In this document: positions 53,191-61,097 of the stretch, in pieces
Layout of the letters: every line of letters begins with the position of its first letter
Numbering within the stretch: the first letter of the stretch is position 1
NCBI RefSeq assembly: GCF_019679435.2
Contig: NZ_CP139781.1
Location: forward strand, 3,753,753-3,817,752
DNA length: 64,000 bases
From: Actomonas aquatica
Lineage (GTDB): Bacteria > Verrucomicrobiota > Verrucomicrobiia > Opitutales > Opitutaceae
Reading direction: 5' to 3'
Translations under genes and position numbers: made by a program
Notes under the pieces: model-generated
Told to the model about the DNA's origin: nothing
What the model saw: the letters and a program-made list of their open reading frames with translations, nothing else
Database searches by the model: none

Positions 53191-54260
53191 GGGGCGACGA
53201 CCTTTACCTCGCGCCCGTCGAACAACGGAGCGGTGGTGCCGACCACCACTTGGTCGCCGGCCGCCAGTCCTTGGTCGATGATCACCTGCTCGCCCTGGGT
53301 GCCGCCGCTGGCCACCGCGCGTTTGACGACTTGGTTGCCGTCACCACCGAGCAGCCAGACATAGAGGCTGCCGTCGGCTTCGCGTTGCACTGCCGGGGGC
53401 GGCAGCAGGAGACCGTCGCGACCGCGACCGGCTTCGATGCGGGCGGTGACGAGGTTGCCGAGGCGCAGGCGGCCGTCGGTATTGGCTTGGCGGATCCGCA
53501 CCGCAAAGGTGCGGGAAAAAGGATCGGCCGTGGCGGCGATCGATTCGATCTCGCCGCTGAGCGTCGACGGAGCGTCGGCGGAGTCCATGGCGGGCAGCTC
53601 GAGTTGCACGGTTTGGCCGAGGGCGAGAGCGGCGCGTTGGGATTCGGCCACGTGGACTTCGGCCCAGACGGGTTGCTCCGCCATCAGCGTGAACACCGGC
53701 ACGCCGGGCGCGACGACCGCACCCACGTCGAGCGGATGCTTGAGCAACTTGCCCGCGAAGGGCGCCACCAGCTCGGTGTGGTCCAGTTGTTCGTTGGCCA
53801 GATCGAGGGCGGCCTTGGCTTCGGTGAGCGCCGCGTGGCTCCGTTCGAAATCGGTGCGGGTGAGCGAGCCGGCTTCGAAGAGCTGAGTGAGCCGGTGATG
53901 GCGGGAGCTGAGCTCGTCGGCCTGGGCTTGGGCGATGGTTTTCGCATGGCGCAGTTCGGCCGGATCGAGGCGCGCCAGGACCTGGCCCGTCGCGACCACC
54001 TCACCGTCGGCCGCGAGGACCGCCTCGATCTGCCCCGGCACGCGGAAGCCGAGCGACACCGAGTTCACCGGGATGATGGAGCCGGCGGCGATGATCGGAT
54101 CCGAGAACGTCTGCGTAGAGACGGTCATCACCGAGACCGAAGGCACGGGCTCGACCGGCGGCGCCTTGGCGCAACCCGGTCCCCAGAGTGGCAATAAAAG
54201 CGCGAGCAGTCCCGCCAGCTTCGTCGCTGAGCAAGTTGCTCGAACACGGTCCTTTGTCAT
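53187..54260 (-). CDS. RND efflux periplasmic adaptor (membrane fusion protein)
   Basis: 357 residues from the ATG at 54260. A 16-residue upstream extension is possible from 54308 but precedes the signal. The lipoprotein signal ends LWGPGC. The order of parts is that of the family: beta-barrel/lipoyl half (SLGFRVPGQIEAVLAADGE), alpha-hairpin (about 120-175; RLTQLFEAGSLTRTDFER), lipoyl half (LDHTELVAPFAGKLLKHPL), then beta-barrel and membrane-proximal domains. First gene of the operon; no regulator is adjacent, so the inducer cannot be guessed. Confidence 0.92.
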   Translation of the reverse strand: MTKDRVRATCSATKLAGLLALLLPLWGPGCAKAPPVEPVPSVSVMTVSTQTFSDPIIAAGSIIPVNSVSLGFRVPGQIEAVLAADGEVVATGQVLARLDPAELRHAKTIAQAQADELSSRHHRLTQLFEAGSLTRTDFERSHAALTEAKAALDLANEQLDHTELVAPFAGKLLKHPLDVGAVVAPGVPVFTLMAEQPVWAEVHVAESQRAALALGQTVQLELPAMDSADAPSTLSGEIESIAATADPFSRTFAVRIRQANTDGRLRLGNLVTARIEAGRGRDGLLLPPPAVQREADGSLYVWLLGGDGNQVVKRAVASGGTQGEQVIIDQGLAAGDQVVVGTTAPLFDGREVKVVAP

Positions 54261-54318
54261 GAGGACCGACGCTGACAGCGCGTGATCAAAGGGCAACGTC
54301 GCCCCCATCGGACCGTGT

Positions 54319-54354
54319 AAAAAAACCGCGCCAAGGCGGGAGCCATGGCGCGGT
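54319..54354 (-). terminator. Rho-independent terminator on the minus strand after the SYLF gene
   Basis: Read on the minus strand: stem ACCGCGCCA / TGGCGCGGT then seven T residues. It separates the SYLF gene from the efflux operon downstream. Confidence 0.88.
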
Positions 54355-54392
54355 CGAATCGAGTCGTTTTTTTTTGAGTCAGCCGGGGCCTA

Positions 54393-54962
54393 TCAATCGT
54401 TCAGCGCATCATCGCGCCAATATTTGGTTCCCTGCAAGGTCGCCTGCAGGGCCAAGCCGTTTTTCGTAAACTGGTAAACCTCGACCCCCTCCGCGAGGTT
54501 GCCAGCACCGGCGGCCTGGCCGCCCTTTTCGCCGGACTTGGCGGCCGCATCGGCTTGGGCGGAGAAGTCCCAACCCTTTTCGATGAAGGCCTCCATCTTG
54601 TCCTTGTCGTAGAAAACGAAGACGCCGCGGAAGTCTTTCACGCCGAGTCCCAGACCCACACCGGCCGAGCCCATTTTCATGAAGGTTTCGTTGCCCTTGC
54701 GGTCGACGACGACGCCGTGGCCACCGGCGAACGAAGCGAAGATGACGTTGATGCCCACGTTGGAGAACACCGCATAACCCTTGGCCTTTTTGATCCGGGC
54801 CTTGGCTTCAGGCTTCGCCTCGTAGAGCTCAGCGAGGACCTCGTCGCGCATCTCGCGCACCTTGTCGCGCTGCTCCTCGATGGAGGGTTTGGCCGAAACC
54901 GAACCGACGGCGAGCACGCCGAGGAGCGTTACAAAGGAGAAAAGACGAACCGATCGAGTCAT
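54393..54962 (-). CDS. SYLF-domain (YSC84-related) exported protein
   Basis: 189 residues from the ATG at 54962 with signal peptide MTRSVRLFSFVTLLGVLAVG...SA. The SYLF body contains EAKARIKKAKGYAVFSNVG, GGHGVVVDRKGNETFMKMG and GVKDFRGVFVFYDKDKMEA. The family binds phosphoinositide-type lipids in eukaryotes; bacterial members are periplasmic, with unknown ligand. It lies 57 bp after the YkgJ-type gene on the same strand and ends at a strong terminator, so it may be the last gene of that small operon. Confidence 0.85.
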   Translation of the reverse strand: MTRSVRLFSFVTLLGVLAVGSVSAKPSIEEQRDKVREMRDEVLAELYEAKPEAKARIKKAKGYAVFSNVGINVIFASFAGGHGVVVDRKGNETFMKMGSAGVGLGLGVKDFRGVFVFYDKDKMEAFIEKGWDFSAQADAAAKSGEKGGQAAGAGNLAEGVEVYQFTKNGLALQATLQGTKYWRDDALND

Positions 54963-55019
54963 GCCTGCAAAACTGTGGCAAAAGTAACCGCGCGCAATGC
55001 GGTTTGCGCGTTTCATCAA

Positions 55020-55400
55020 TTATTCACCAACAGCTCGTCGGGCGTCGGCGCGCTTGCGCAACCACTCCGCCTCGCAGGCCGGCGAACCACGCCCGAGGTC
55101 CCGACAGGTCTGTGGACGTTGGTCGTAGATCGCACAGACAAAACGCGCGGGTTGGTCGATGCTCGGATCGGCCGGCTCCAGCTGCAGCGCCGCACAATGG
55201 CCGTCGACCATGCGCAAGTAGGCACGGTGGTTGTCGAAGACCGCCCACCGGTCGGCCTCGGCCCCGAGCCGACTCCAGTCCGCGCCGGTCACCCGCACAT
55301 ACTGCGCCGCGGACGAAAAACAGCAGGCCCCGCACGCCAAACACTCCGGAGCGGCAAAGGCCGTGCTTTCGCCGGGCGGGGGGTCGGGGCTCGGATCCAT
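55020..55400 (-). CDS. YkgJ-family zinc/iron-chelating Cys-cluster protein
   Basis: 126 residues from the ATG at 55400. A much longer upstream frame is only an open reverse frame of the HTH gene. The Cys-cluster signature is present: PECLACGACCFSS near the N-terminus, then CAIYDQRPQTCRDLGRGSP and CEAEWL. At least five conserved Cys are available for binding a metal or Fe-S cluster. It is cytoplasmic. It starts 11 bp after the stop of the HTH gene, a tight operon. Confidence 0.8.
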   Translation of the reverse strand: MDPSPDPPPGESTAFAAPECLACGACCFSSAAQYVRVTGADWSRLGAEADRWAVFDNHRAYLRMVDGHCAALQLEPADPSIDQPARFVCAIYDQRPQTCRDLGRGSPACEAEWLRKRADARRAVGE

Positions 55401-55411
55401 CGCCGTAAGGC

Positions 55412-55846
55412 TCAAGCGGAAGAACCCGTGTCCGGGGTGGCGCTCGCGGTCGAGCTGCCGGAGCGACGCGCGCCGCTTTGCGCCAGTTGCTCGGCGAAGG
55501 CTTCGGGCGTCTCCTGTTTGATGACCCAGGTGAGGATGCGCAGGGTGCGCTCGGCGTCGGGCATACGGTTGCGGCGGATGAAGTAGTCGTGCACGCGCTG
55601 GCGCGGCAGCTCGAGTTCGCGGGCGAGGATGGCTTGGGCACCGGGCCGACGCAGGTGCGGCTGCACGCGCTCCACCAAGGCGTTCCAGAGGCCGGTCTCG
55701 TCGCCTGGCCGCAGCGTGATCCCCACCCCGCGTCGCGGCGGCTTCGCCATGCGCCGTCGCGCCGCCCGCGCCGCCGCCTCCATCGAAAGCCAAACCAAGT
55801 CCGCCACCAGATCCATCAACCAAGCCCGACTATCCCGATAAACCAT
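55412..55846 (-). CDS. Small HTH-like DNA-binding protein
   Basis: 144 residues if started at the ATG at 55846; an ATG at 55885 lies inside a palindromic operator and would give 157. The N-terminal half is basic and helical (SMEAAARAARRRMAKPPRR). The C-terminal half has a lambda-repressor-like helix-turn-helix: AQAILARELELPRQRVHDYF followed by RRNRMPDAERTLRILTWVI. I do not recognise a named family, but the HTH geometry is clear. It is the first gene of a tight unit with the YkgJ-type gene. Twin palindromes TGTCACC-N5-GGTGACA just upstream are natural candidates for its autoregulatory sites. Confidence 0.65.
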   Translation of the reverse strand: MVYRDSRAWLMDLVADLVWLSMEAAARAARRRMAKPPRRGVGITLRPGDETGLWNALVERVQPHLRRPGAQAILARELELPRQRVHDYFIRRNRMPDAERTLRILTWVIKQETPEAFAEQLAQSGARRSGSSTASATPDTGSSA

Positions 55847-55874
55847 CCCGCCACCCTGCCCCACCGAGTCAATG

Positions 55875-55895
55875 TTGTCACCCATTAGGTGACAA
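55875..55895. promoter_or_regulatory. Palindromic operator site A
   Basis: TTGTCACC-CATTA-GGTGACAA, a perfect 8-bp inverted repeat with 5-bp spacer directly upstream of the HTH gene. It has the same arms and spacing as site B. Confidence 0.75.
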
Positions 55896-55940
55896 ATTTT
55901 TTGTAACCCATTGATTGTTAACAAAAGTGGTCGAAATAGG

Positions 55941-55959
55941 TGTCACCTAATAGGTGACA
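55941..55959. promoter_or_regulatory. Palindromic operator site B
   Basis: TGTCACCTAATAGGTGACA, a perfect palindrome around one base, centred 65 bp from site A, in the region between the HTH gene and pdxH. Two sites with the same 7-bp arms and 5-bp spacing strongly suggest one dimeric regulator. Confidence 0.78.
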
Positions 55960-56093
55960 GGTGGCGCTGCGAGGCGGTGGGGCGCGGGGCGTTGAGGGGG
56001 GTGAGTGATGGAGGTGATGCGCGGGGGGGGCGGGGCGGTGGAATTGGCAAGGGATGCGGGGGCGCGGAGGGCGCGGGGTGGTAGGATGGGGGC

Positions 56094-56675
56094 ATGGTTG
56101 ATCCGTTGTTGGTATTTCAGGGGTGGTTGCAGGAGGCAAAGGACGCGGGGGTGCGCGAGCCGACGGCGATGGCGTTGGCGACGGTCGATGCCCAGGGCGC
56201 TCCGGCCGTGCGCATGGTGCTGCTCAAACACGCCGATGAGCGGGGCTTTGTGTTCTACACCAATCTCGAGAGCGACAAGGGTCACCAGTTGGCCACGCAC
56301 GCGCGGGCCGAGTTGTGTTTCCACTGGGCGCACTTCGAACGGCAGGTGCGGGTGCATGGGCCGGTCGAACCAGTGACCGACGCCGAGGCCGATGCCTATT
56401 TCGCGTCGCGCGCCCACAAGAGCAAATTGGGCGCGTGGGCTTCGCAGCAGTCACGGCCGTTGGAGAGTCAGGGCAAGTTGCTCAAAGCGGTCGCCGGCGT
56501 GGCGCTTAAACATCCGCTGTCGGTGCCACGTCCGCCACACTGGAGCGGATTCCGGGTGGTGCCGGATTGGATCGAGTTGTGGTCCGCCGGCGAGTTTCGG
56601 CTGCACGATCGCGTGCGCTACACGCGCGACGCGGAGGCCGAGGGCGGTTGGGCGCCTCGGCGGTTGTATCCGTGA
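56094..56675 (+). CDS. pdxH: Pyridoxamine 5'-phosphate oxidase
   Basis: 193 residues, slightly shorter than the E. coli enzyme at the N-terminus. FMN-binding split barrel motifs: EPTAMALATVDAQGAPAVRM, VLLKHADERGFVFYTNLES, SDKGHQLATHARAELCFHW, RQVRVHGPVEPV, ASQQSRPLES and the C-terminal RLHDRVRYTRD and APRRLYP. It oxidises pyridoxine or pyridoxamine 5'-phosphate to pyridoxal 5'-phosphate in the cytoplasm. The start is the ATG at 56094, preceded by a very G-rich leader without a clean Shine-Dalgarno. It is divergent from the HTH gene; operator site B lies between them. Confidence 0.95.
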   Translation: MVDPLLVFQGWLQEAKDAGVREPTAMALATVDAQGAPAVRMVLLKHADERGFVFYTNLESDKGHQLATHARAELCFHWAHFERQVRVHGPVEPVTDAEADAYFASRAHKSKLGAWASQQSRPLESQGKLLKAVAGVALKHPLSVPRPPHWSGFRVVPDWIELWSAGEFRLHDRVRYTRDAEAEGGWAPRRLYP

Positions 56676-56689
56676 AGGGGTGACGCTGC

Positions 56690-56845
56690 CCTGCCGAAGG
56701 GCTGCGACGGCGGAGCGGCAGGCGTGAGCGCGAGCAAGTTTACCCGCCTCTGGCGGCGCCGAAGGCGACCAGGGCTCGCGGCCTACAGTGCGCGTTCGAT
56801 TCGGTGATGTAGGCGGCGAGCTGGCTCGCGCTGCTACATCCGAAG
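56690..56845. repeat. Intergenic repeat island 7
   Basis: This holds an inverted copy of the expanded TGTAGGCCGCGAGC unit. Read on the minus strand from 56786 it has the same GGCGCCGCC insertion as the copy at 34000 and ends CTGCCGCTCCG. A simple hairpin GATGTAGGCGGCGAGC / GCTCGCGCTGCTACATC follows at about 56806-56838. No gene is seen. Confidence 0.65.
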
Positions 56846-56860
56846 GGCCCCCCTTTGACC

Positions 56861-57304
56861 TTACATGTTGAGGTCGAGGCGGAGGGCGGTGAGGGAGAGG
56901 TTGATGTCACGCATGAAGGCGATGACCGAGCCGATGAGCGCGAGTTGGCCGATGCAGAAAACGGCGATGACGACGGCGCCGGCTTCCCAATTGGCCAGTT
57001 TGGCGAGGAAGAGCAGGAGCACGAGGATGGCGGCCGACAACACGGTGAGGGCGAGCATCATGCAGGACGCGCGCAGGATGCCGGCGCGGCGATTGAGGAT
57101 GGTGATCTGCAGGTGCAGTTTGCTGGAGGCGGTGCCAGCGGGGGTGTTGGCCTGCTCGCGGGCGAGGTGACGGGCCCGGTCCACCACGCGGCCGAGGCGA
57201 TTGGTGATGGTGAGCAGCAGCAGGCCGACGCCCGAGATGAGAATCACGGGGCCGATGGCGAGTTGCAGAACGGGCAGAAGATCGTTGAGCGAGAGCGACG
57301 TCAT
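56861..57304 (-). CDS. DUF2721 membrane protein
   Basis: 147 residues from the ATG at 57304 (MTSLSLNDLLPVLQLAIGPV). A longer upstream frame adds 72 basic residues with no family match. Three membrane segments are visible, at about 12-34, 80-103 and 108-132, with the family segment LTITNRLGRVVDRARHLARE between the first two. DUF2721 proteins are small inner-membrane proteins with no assigned function. It is divergent from the DUF2959 lipoprotein, with 133 bp between starts. Confidence 0.85.
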   Translation of the reverse strand: MTSLSLNDLLPVLQLAIGPVILISGVGLLLLTITNRLGRVVDRARHLAREQANTPAGTASSKLHLQITILNRRAGILRASCMMLALTVLSAAILVLLLFLAKLANWEAGAVVIAVFCIGQLALIGSVIAFMRDINLSLTALRLDLNM

Positions 57305-57437
57305 AAGCGAAGTGGCTGAAATTGGGGGCGGAGTGAAACAGGGGAGGGGTGAGAGGTCGCGAACGAAAAAGCCTCGAGGGGCACTTTTCCGGCGGGGCTT
57401 GCGACGCTCGCGCGAGGTCGCACACTGCTGCCTCACC

Positions 57438-58103
57438 ATGACGCGCTCCTTTCCCCGCTCCCCTTGGTTGTTGTGTGCCGGCCTGTTGATCGGCGTTTTC
57501 ATGACGTCCGGCTGCTCCACGGTGTATTACGAGGCGCTGGAGAAAGTGGGGGTGGCCAAGCGCGAGGTGTTGGCCGATCGGGTGGAGGACACGCAGGAGG
57601 CGCAGGAGGAGGCCAAGGAACAATTTGCGACGGCGCTGGAGCAATTGATGGAGCTCACCGGCGACACGGGCGGCGAGCTGAAGGTGCACTACGATCGCCT
57701 GGCCGACGCGCTGGCCGAGAGTGAGGACCGCGCCGAGGAGGTGCACGATCGCATCAAGGGCGTGCGCAGCGTGGCCGAGGCGTTGTTCAACGAGTGGGAG
57801 CAGGAACTCGACGACTACACCAGCGCGACGCTGCGGCAGCGCAGTGAACGCCAACTGCGTGAAACGATGCGCCGCTATGACCGGTTGGTGCTGTTGATGC
57901 AGCGGGCGGCGGATCGCATGGATCCGGTGCTGGCGACCTTGCGCGACCAGGTGCTGTTCCTGAAACACAACCTCAACGCGCAAACGGTGGCCGGACTCGA
58001 TTCGACCGCGCGCGAGTTGCAGGAGGATGTGACGCTGTTGATCGCCGACATGGAAAAATCCATCGCCGAAGCGGAAGCGTTTTTGGCGACCTGGAATTCC
58101 TGA
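57438..58103 (+). CDS. DUF2959 lipoprotein
   Basis: 221 residues from the ATG at 57438. The lipoprotein signal ends LIGVFMTSGC. The mature protein is almost wholly alpha-helical with long coiled-coil-like stretches: STVYYEALEKVGVAKREVL, DRVEDTQEAQEEAKEQFAT, RLADALAESEDRAEEVHDR and ARELQEDVTLLIADMEKSI, the DUF2959 pattern. Function is unknown. It converges with the phosphatase gene, 49 bp apart. Confidence 0.87.
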   Translation: MTRSFPRSPWLLCAGLLIGVFMTSGCSTVYYEALEKVGVAKREVLADRVEDTQEAQEEAKEQFATALEQLMELTGDTGGELKVHYDRLADALAESEDRAEEVHDRIKGVRSVAEALFNEWEQELDDYTSATLRQRSERQLRETMRRYDRLVLLMQRAADRMDPVLATLRDQVLFLKHNLNAQTVAGLDSTARELQEDVTLLIADMEKSIAEAEAFLATWNS

Positions 58104-58152
58104 CGAGGCGCGACGGAGAGGCAACGCCGCGGCCTCACACGCGCCCGCCCGC

Positions 58153-60636
58153 TCAGACGGGGCGGACGAGCAGGAGGGTGGTGTCGTCGTGGCGGGGGGC
58201 GTGCACGCAGAAGTTGCGCGTGTAGCGGTCGACGGTGCGCACGATCTCGGCGAGGGGGTGATCGATGTTGCGCTCAAGGGCCTGGGCGAGGCGATCGCGA
58301 CCAAACTCTTCGCCGTCAGGGTTGGAGACTTCGGTGATGCCGTCGGTGTAGAGGGCGAGCACGTCGCCGGCACCGAGCTGCACTTCGTGCTCTTCGAGCA
58401 TCTCGTCGAAGAGCGGTCCGTCATCGAGACCTACGGCGAGACCTTCGCCGGGGAGCAGTTCCATCTCGCCATTGGCGCGCACGAGGATGGGGGGCTCGTG
58501 GCCGGCGCGGCAGAAGCGCAGGACCTTCGTATCCAGATCGAGGATACCGTAGAAAAGGGCGACAAACATGCCGGGGCGCATGTCGGGTTCGAGGTGCCGG
58601 TTGACGCGTTTGATGGCGGCGGCGGGGCTGGGTTCACCCTCGGCGCAGAGGCGCATGGTGGCGCGGCACTCGGTCATGACGAGCGCGGCGGCGGCACCTT
58701 TGCCGGAGACGTCGGCGATGACGAAACCCCAGCGACGTTCGTCGACTTTCACGACATCGTAGTAGTCGCCGCCGATGTGCAGTGACGGGTGGGAAAGGGC
58801 TTCGATTTCGACAGCGCGGATGTCGGGAAACTCGCGGGGGCGCAGGTGGGTTTGGATGGTGGCGGCGGTGCGCAGGTCGCGCTCGCGCAGCTCGCGTTCG
58901 CGCTCCTCGGCTTCCTTGCGGTCGGAGATGTCGGTGATGAGCCCCTCGTGGTGGGTGACGATGCCCTCGGCGTTGCGACGCACGACGGTGTGGTCGGCCA
59001 CCCAGCGCACGGAGCCGTCGGCGCAGACGATGCGATATTCCTGGTTGTATTCGTCGTGGCCGGATTTGGCGTGAGCTTCGACTTCGGCGGTCACGCGCTC
59101 GGAGTCGTCGGGGTGCGTGATGGCGATGAAGCCTTGGTTGGCCTGGGTGAAATATTCGGGAGTATAGCCGTATTGGGAGACGCTTTGGGAGACGAACTCG
59201 ACCGGCCAGTTTTCGGCGGCGCGCCAGAGCACGACGACGGACGGGGAACGGTTGACGATGCGTTCCATTTCCTCGCGGCGGGCGAGGGCTTCTTTGAGTT
59301 GGTTCTGGGCTTCGAGGCGCAGGGTGATGTCGCGGCCGACGCCGAGGAAGGCGGTGCGGCCGTGGCGGTCGGAGTAGACCGCGGAACTCATGGCGTGCCA
59401 GATCCAGCGCCCGTCGGCGTGGCGGATGCGATACTCGATGGAGGCGTTGGAGGCGCCGTGTTTGAGGGTGTCCTCGAAGAAGGCGGTCCACTGCTCGACG
59501 TGGTCGGGGTGGAGATAGTCGGTGAAGCGGCGGCCGACGGCGTCCTTCTTGGTGTGGCCAAGTTTGCTGGTCCAGGCGGAGGAGACGAATTTGATGCGGC
59601 CCTCGGGGGTGATGGCGTAGAGGACTTCGCTGGCGGTCTCGAGGTAGGTGCGCCAACGGGCTTCGCGGCTCTGCAGGAGATTGGTGGCGAGGCGCTGTTT
59701 CGTGATATCGGCGAGCATGCCGAAGTGGTGCGTCACCTGTCCGTCGGCGTTGCGCAGGACGACCACGGTGAGTTGGCCCCAAACGGTTTTGACGAGCGAT
59801 TCGCGGTTGGCGAGGGGGTGGGGTTCGTTGCCGTCGGCGTCGTAATCACCCGCGCCATCGGGATCGTCGGTCTGGAGCGCGGCGAGTTCCTCCGAGGTGA
59901 GCGGCACGATGTAACGTTTCTCGATGGTGAACTGGTCGCGTTTGCCTTCGTAGATCTCGTTGGTGAGCGCCTCCTGTTTGGCGAGATCGTCCGGATGGGT
60001 GATGGCGTAGACGTTGTTTACGTCCGCCACCTGCTCATGCGTGAGACGGATGATCTTAAGGAAAGTCGCGTTGACGTGGTTGGCGCCGGGCTGTCCGTCG
60101 GCGTTGATCTCGCGCCAGGAGATGCCGATGGGGGCGTGGTCGTAGAAGGCGGTGAGCTGGCTCTGGGTGGAGCGCAGGAGCTCAACCTGATCGACGAGCT
60201 GGCTGTGTTGGGAGCGCAGTTTTTCCTCGGTCTCTTTGAGCCGGGAAACATTGGTGCGCAGGGCGAGGAAGAAGCGCGGGCGGCCGTCGTCGCCCAGCAG
60301 CGGCATGATCGTGCTGGAGACCCAGTAGCGGGAGCCGTCTTTGGCGCGGTTGCAGATGGTGCCGCGCCAGGATTCGCCGGCTTTGATCGTCGACCAGAGT
60401 TTGGCGAAGAACTCCGGCGGATGGTAATCGGACTTGATGATGCGATGCGTCTTACCGGCGAGTTCTTCGCGGGTGTAGCCGGACACTTTGCAAAACTGGT
60501 CGTTGGCGTAGACGATGACGCCCTCGGCATCGGTGACCGCCATGATCGAATGGGCATTCGCCGCGGAAAGGATCCACGTGATCAGTTCGTGCTCAGACAG
60601 CGGTAAATCACCAAACGATGCAGCCAGCGAAGTCAT
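58153..60636 (-). CDS. Multi-PAS SpoIIE-type PP2C serine phosphatase
   Basis: 827 residues from the ATG at 60636; the ATG at 60714 would add 26 residues. Four PAS/PAC units are visible: about 25-135 (GVIVYANDQFCKVSGYTREE), about 150-300 (ITHPDDLAKQEALTNEIYEG), about 320-440 (WRTYLETASEVLYAITPEG) and about 455-580 (VADHTVVRRNAEGIVTHHEG). The C-terminal PP2C/SpoIIE domain (about 600-827) has the metal-binding GGDYYDV and FVIADVSGKGAAAALVMTE, and DVLALYTDGITEVSN. It would dephosphorylate an anti-sigma-factor antagonist or similar partner in response to PAS-sensed signals. No partner anti-sigma gene is adjacent. No membrane segment is seen. Confidence 0.9.
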   Translation of the reverse strand: MTSLAASFGDLPLSEHELITWILSAANAHSIMAVTDAEGVIVYANDQFCKVSGYTREELAGKTHRIIKSDYHPPEFFAKLWSTIKAGESWRGTICNRAKDGSRYWVSSTIMPLLGDDGRPRFFLALRTNVSRLKETEEKLRSQHSQLVDQVELLRSTQSQLTAFYDHAPIGISWREINADGQPGANHVNATFLKIIRLTHEQVADVNNVYAITHPDDLAKQEALTNEIYEGKRDQFTIEKRYIVPLTSEELAALQTDDPDGAGDYDADGNEPHPLANRESLVKTVWGQLTVVVLRNADGQVTHHFGMLADITKQRLATNLLQSREARWRTYLETASEVLYAITPEGRIKFVSSAWTSKLGHTKKDAVGRRFTDYLHPDHVEQWTAFFEDTLKHGASNASIEYRIRHADGRWIWHAMSSAVYSDRHGRTAFLGVGRDITLRLEAQNQLKEALARREEMERIVNRSPSVVVLWRAAENWPVEFVSQSVSQYGYTPEYFTQANQGFIAITHPDDSERVTAEVEAHAKSGHDEYNQEYRIVCADGSVRWVADHTVVRRNAEGIVTHHEGLITDISDRKEAEERERELRERDLRTAATIQTHLRPREFPDIRAVEIEALSHPSLHIGGDYYDVVKVDERRWGFVIADVSGKGAAAALVMTECRATMRLCAEGEPSPAAAIKRVNRHLEPDMRPGMFVALFYGILDLDTKVLRFCRAGHEPPILVRANGEMELLPGEGLAVGLDDGPLFDEMLEEHEVQLGAGDVLALYTDGITEVSNPDGEEFGRDRLAQALERNIDHPLAEIVRTVDRYTRNFCVHAPRHDDTTLLLVRPV

Positions 60637-60776
60637 GGGGGGAAACCGTTGTCGCAAGGCAGACCGGTGGGGGCGAGTCGGAACCGCAGGACTTTTGGGC
60701 AAACCGTTGGGCAAATCGGTCGCACAATCGCACGAGCGGGCTGGCGTTGAGAGCCGTTGGCGTTAGACTCGGCATC

Positions 60777-61016
60777 ATGAAAACGATCGCGTCATGTGCG
60801 GAAATCGCGGAGGCCCAACTCATCCGCTCCGTGCTGGAGGGGCACGGTATCCAGGCAGTTATTCCCAACGAACAAACCGCCGAGATCGCCCCGCCCTACT
60901 TGTGGGCTTCCGGCGGCGTGAAGGTGCAGGTGGCTGAACAGGACGCGGCCGATGCACAGGAACTGCTGGCGACCCTGGCCAAGGAGTCGGACGCGGCGCT
61001 GGAGTTGGAGGAATAA
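60777..61016 (+). CDS. DUF2007-type small protein
   Basis: 79 residues from the ATG at 60777: MKTIASCAEIAEAQLIRSVL followed by EGHGIQAVIPNEQTAE and a second strand GGVKVQVAEQDAADAQELLA. This short beta-alpha-beta protein fits DUF2007 (putative signal-transducing, GlnB-like fold). No function is established. It is divergent from the phosphatase gene, with 140 bp between starts. Confidence 0.8.
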   Translation: MKTIASCAEIAEAQLIRSVLEGHGIQAVIPNEQTAEIAPPYLWASGGVKVQVAEQDAADAQELLATLAKESDAALELEE

Positions 61017-61097
61017 GGCGAGCAGCCTTTCGGCGAGATCAACGGGGTTTCGCCCGCGGCCTACCTTTGTTGACGACCCTAGCGTTGCACCGGTGGG

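Noticed and set aside
55401..55823. N-terminal extension of the YkgJ-type protein
   Set aside because: The extension overlaps the HTH gene in another frame and is Gly/Arg-rich; the Cys-cluster domain starts soon after the ATG at 55400.
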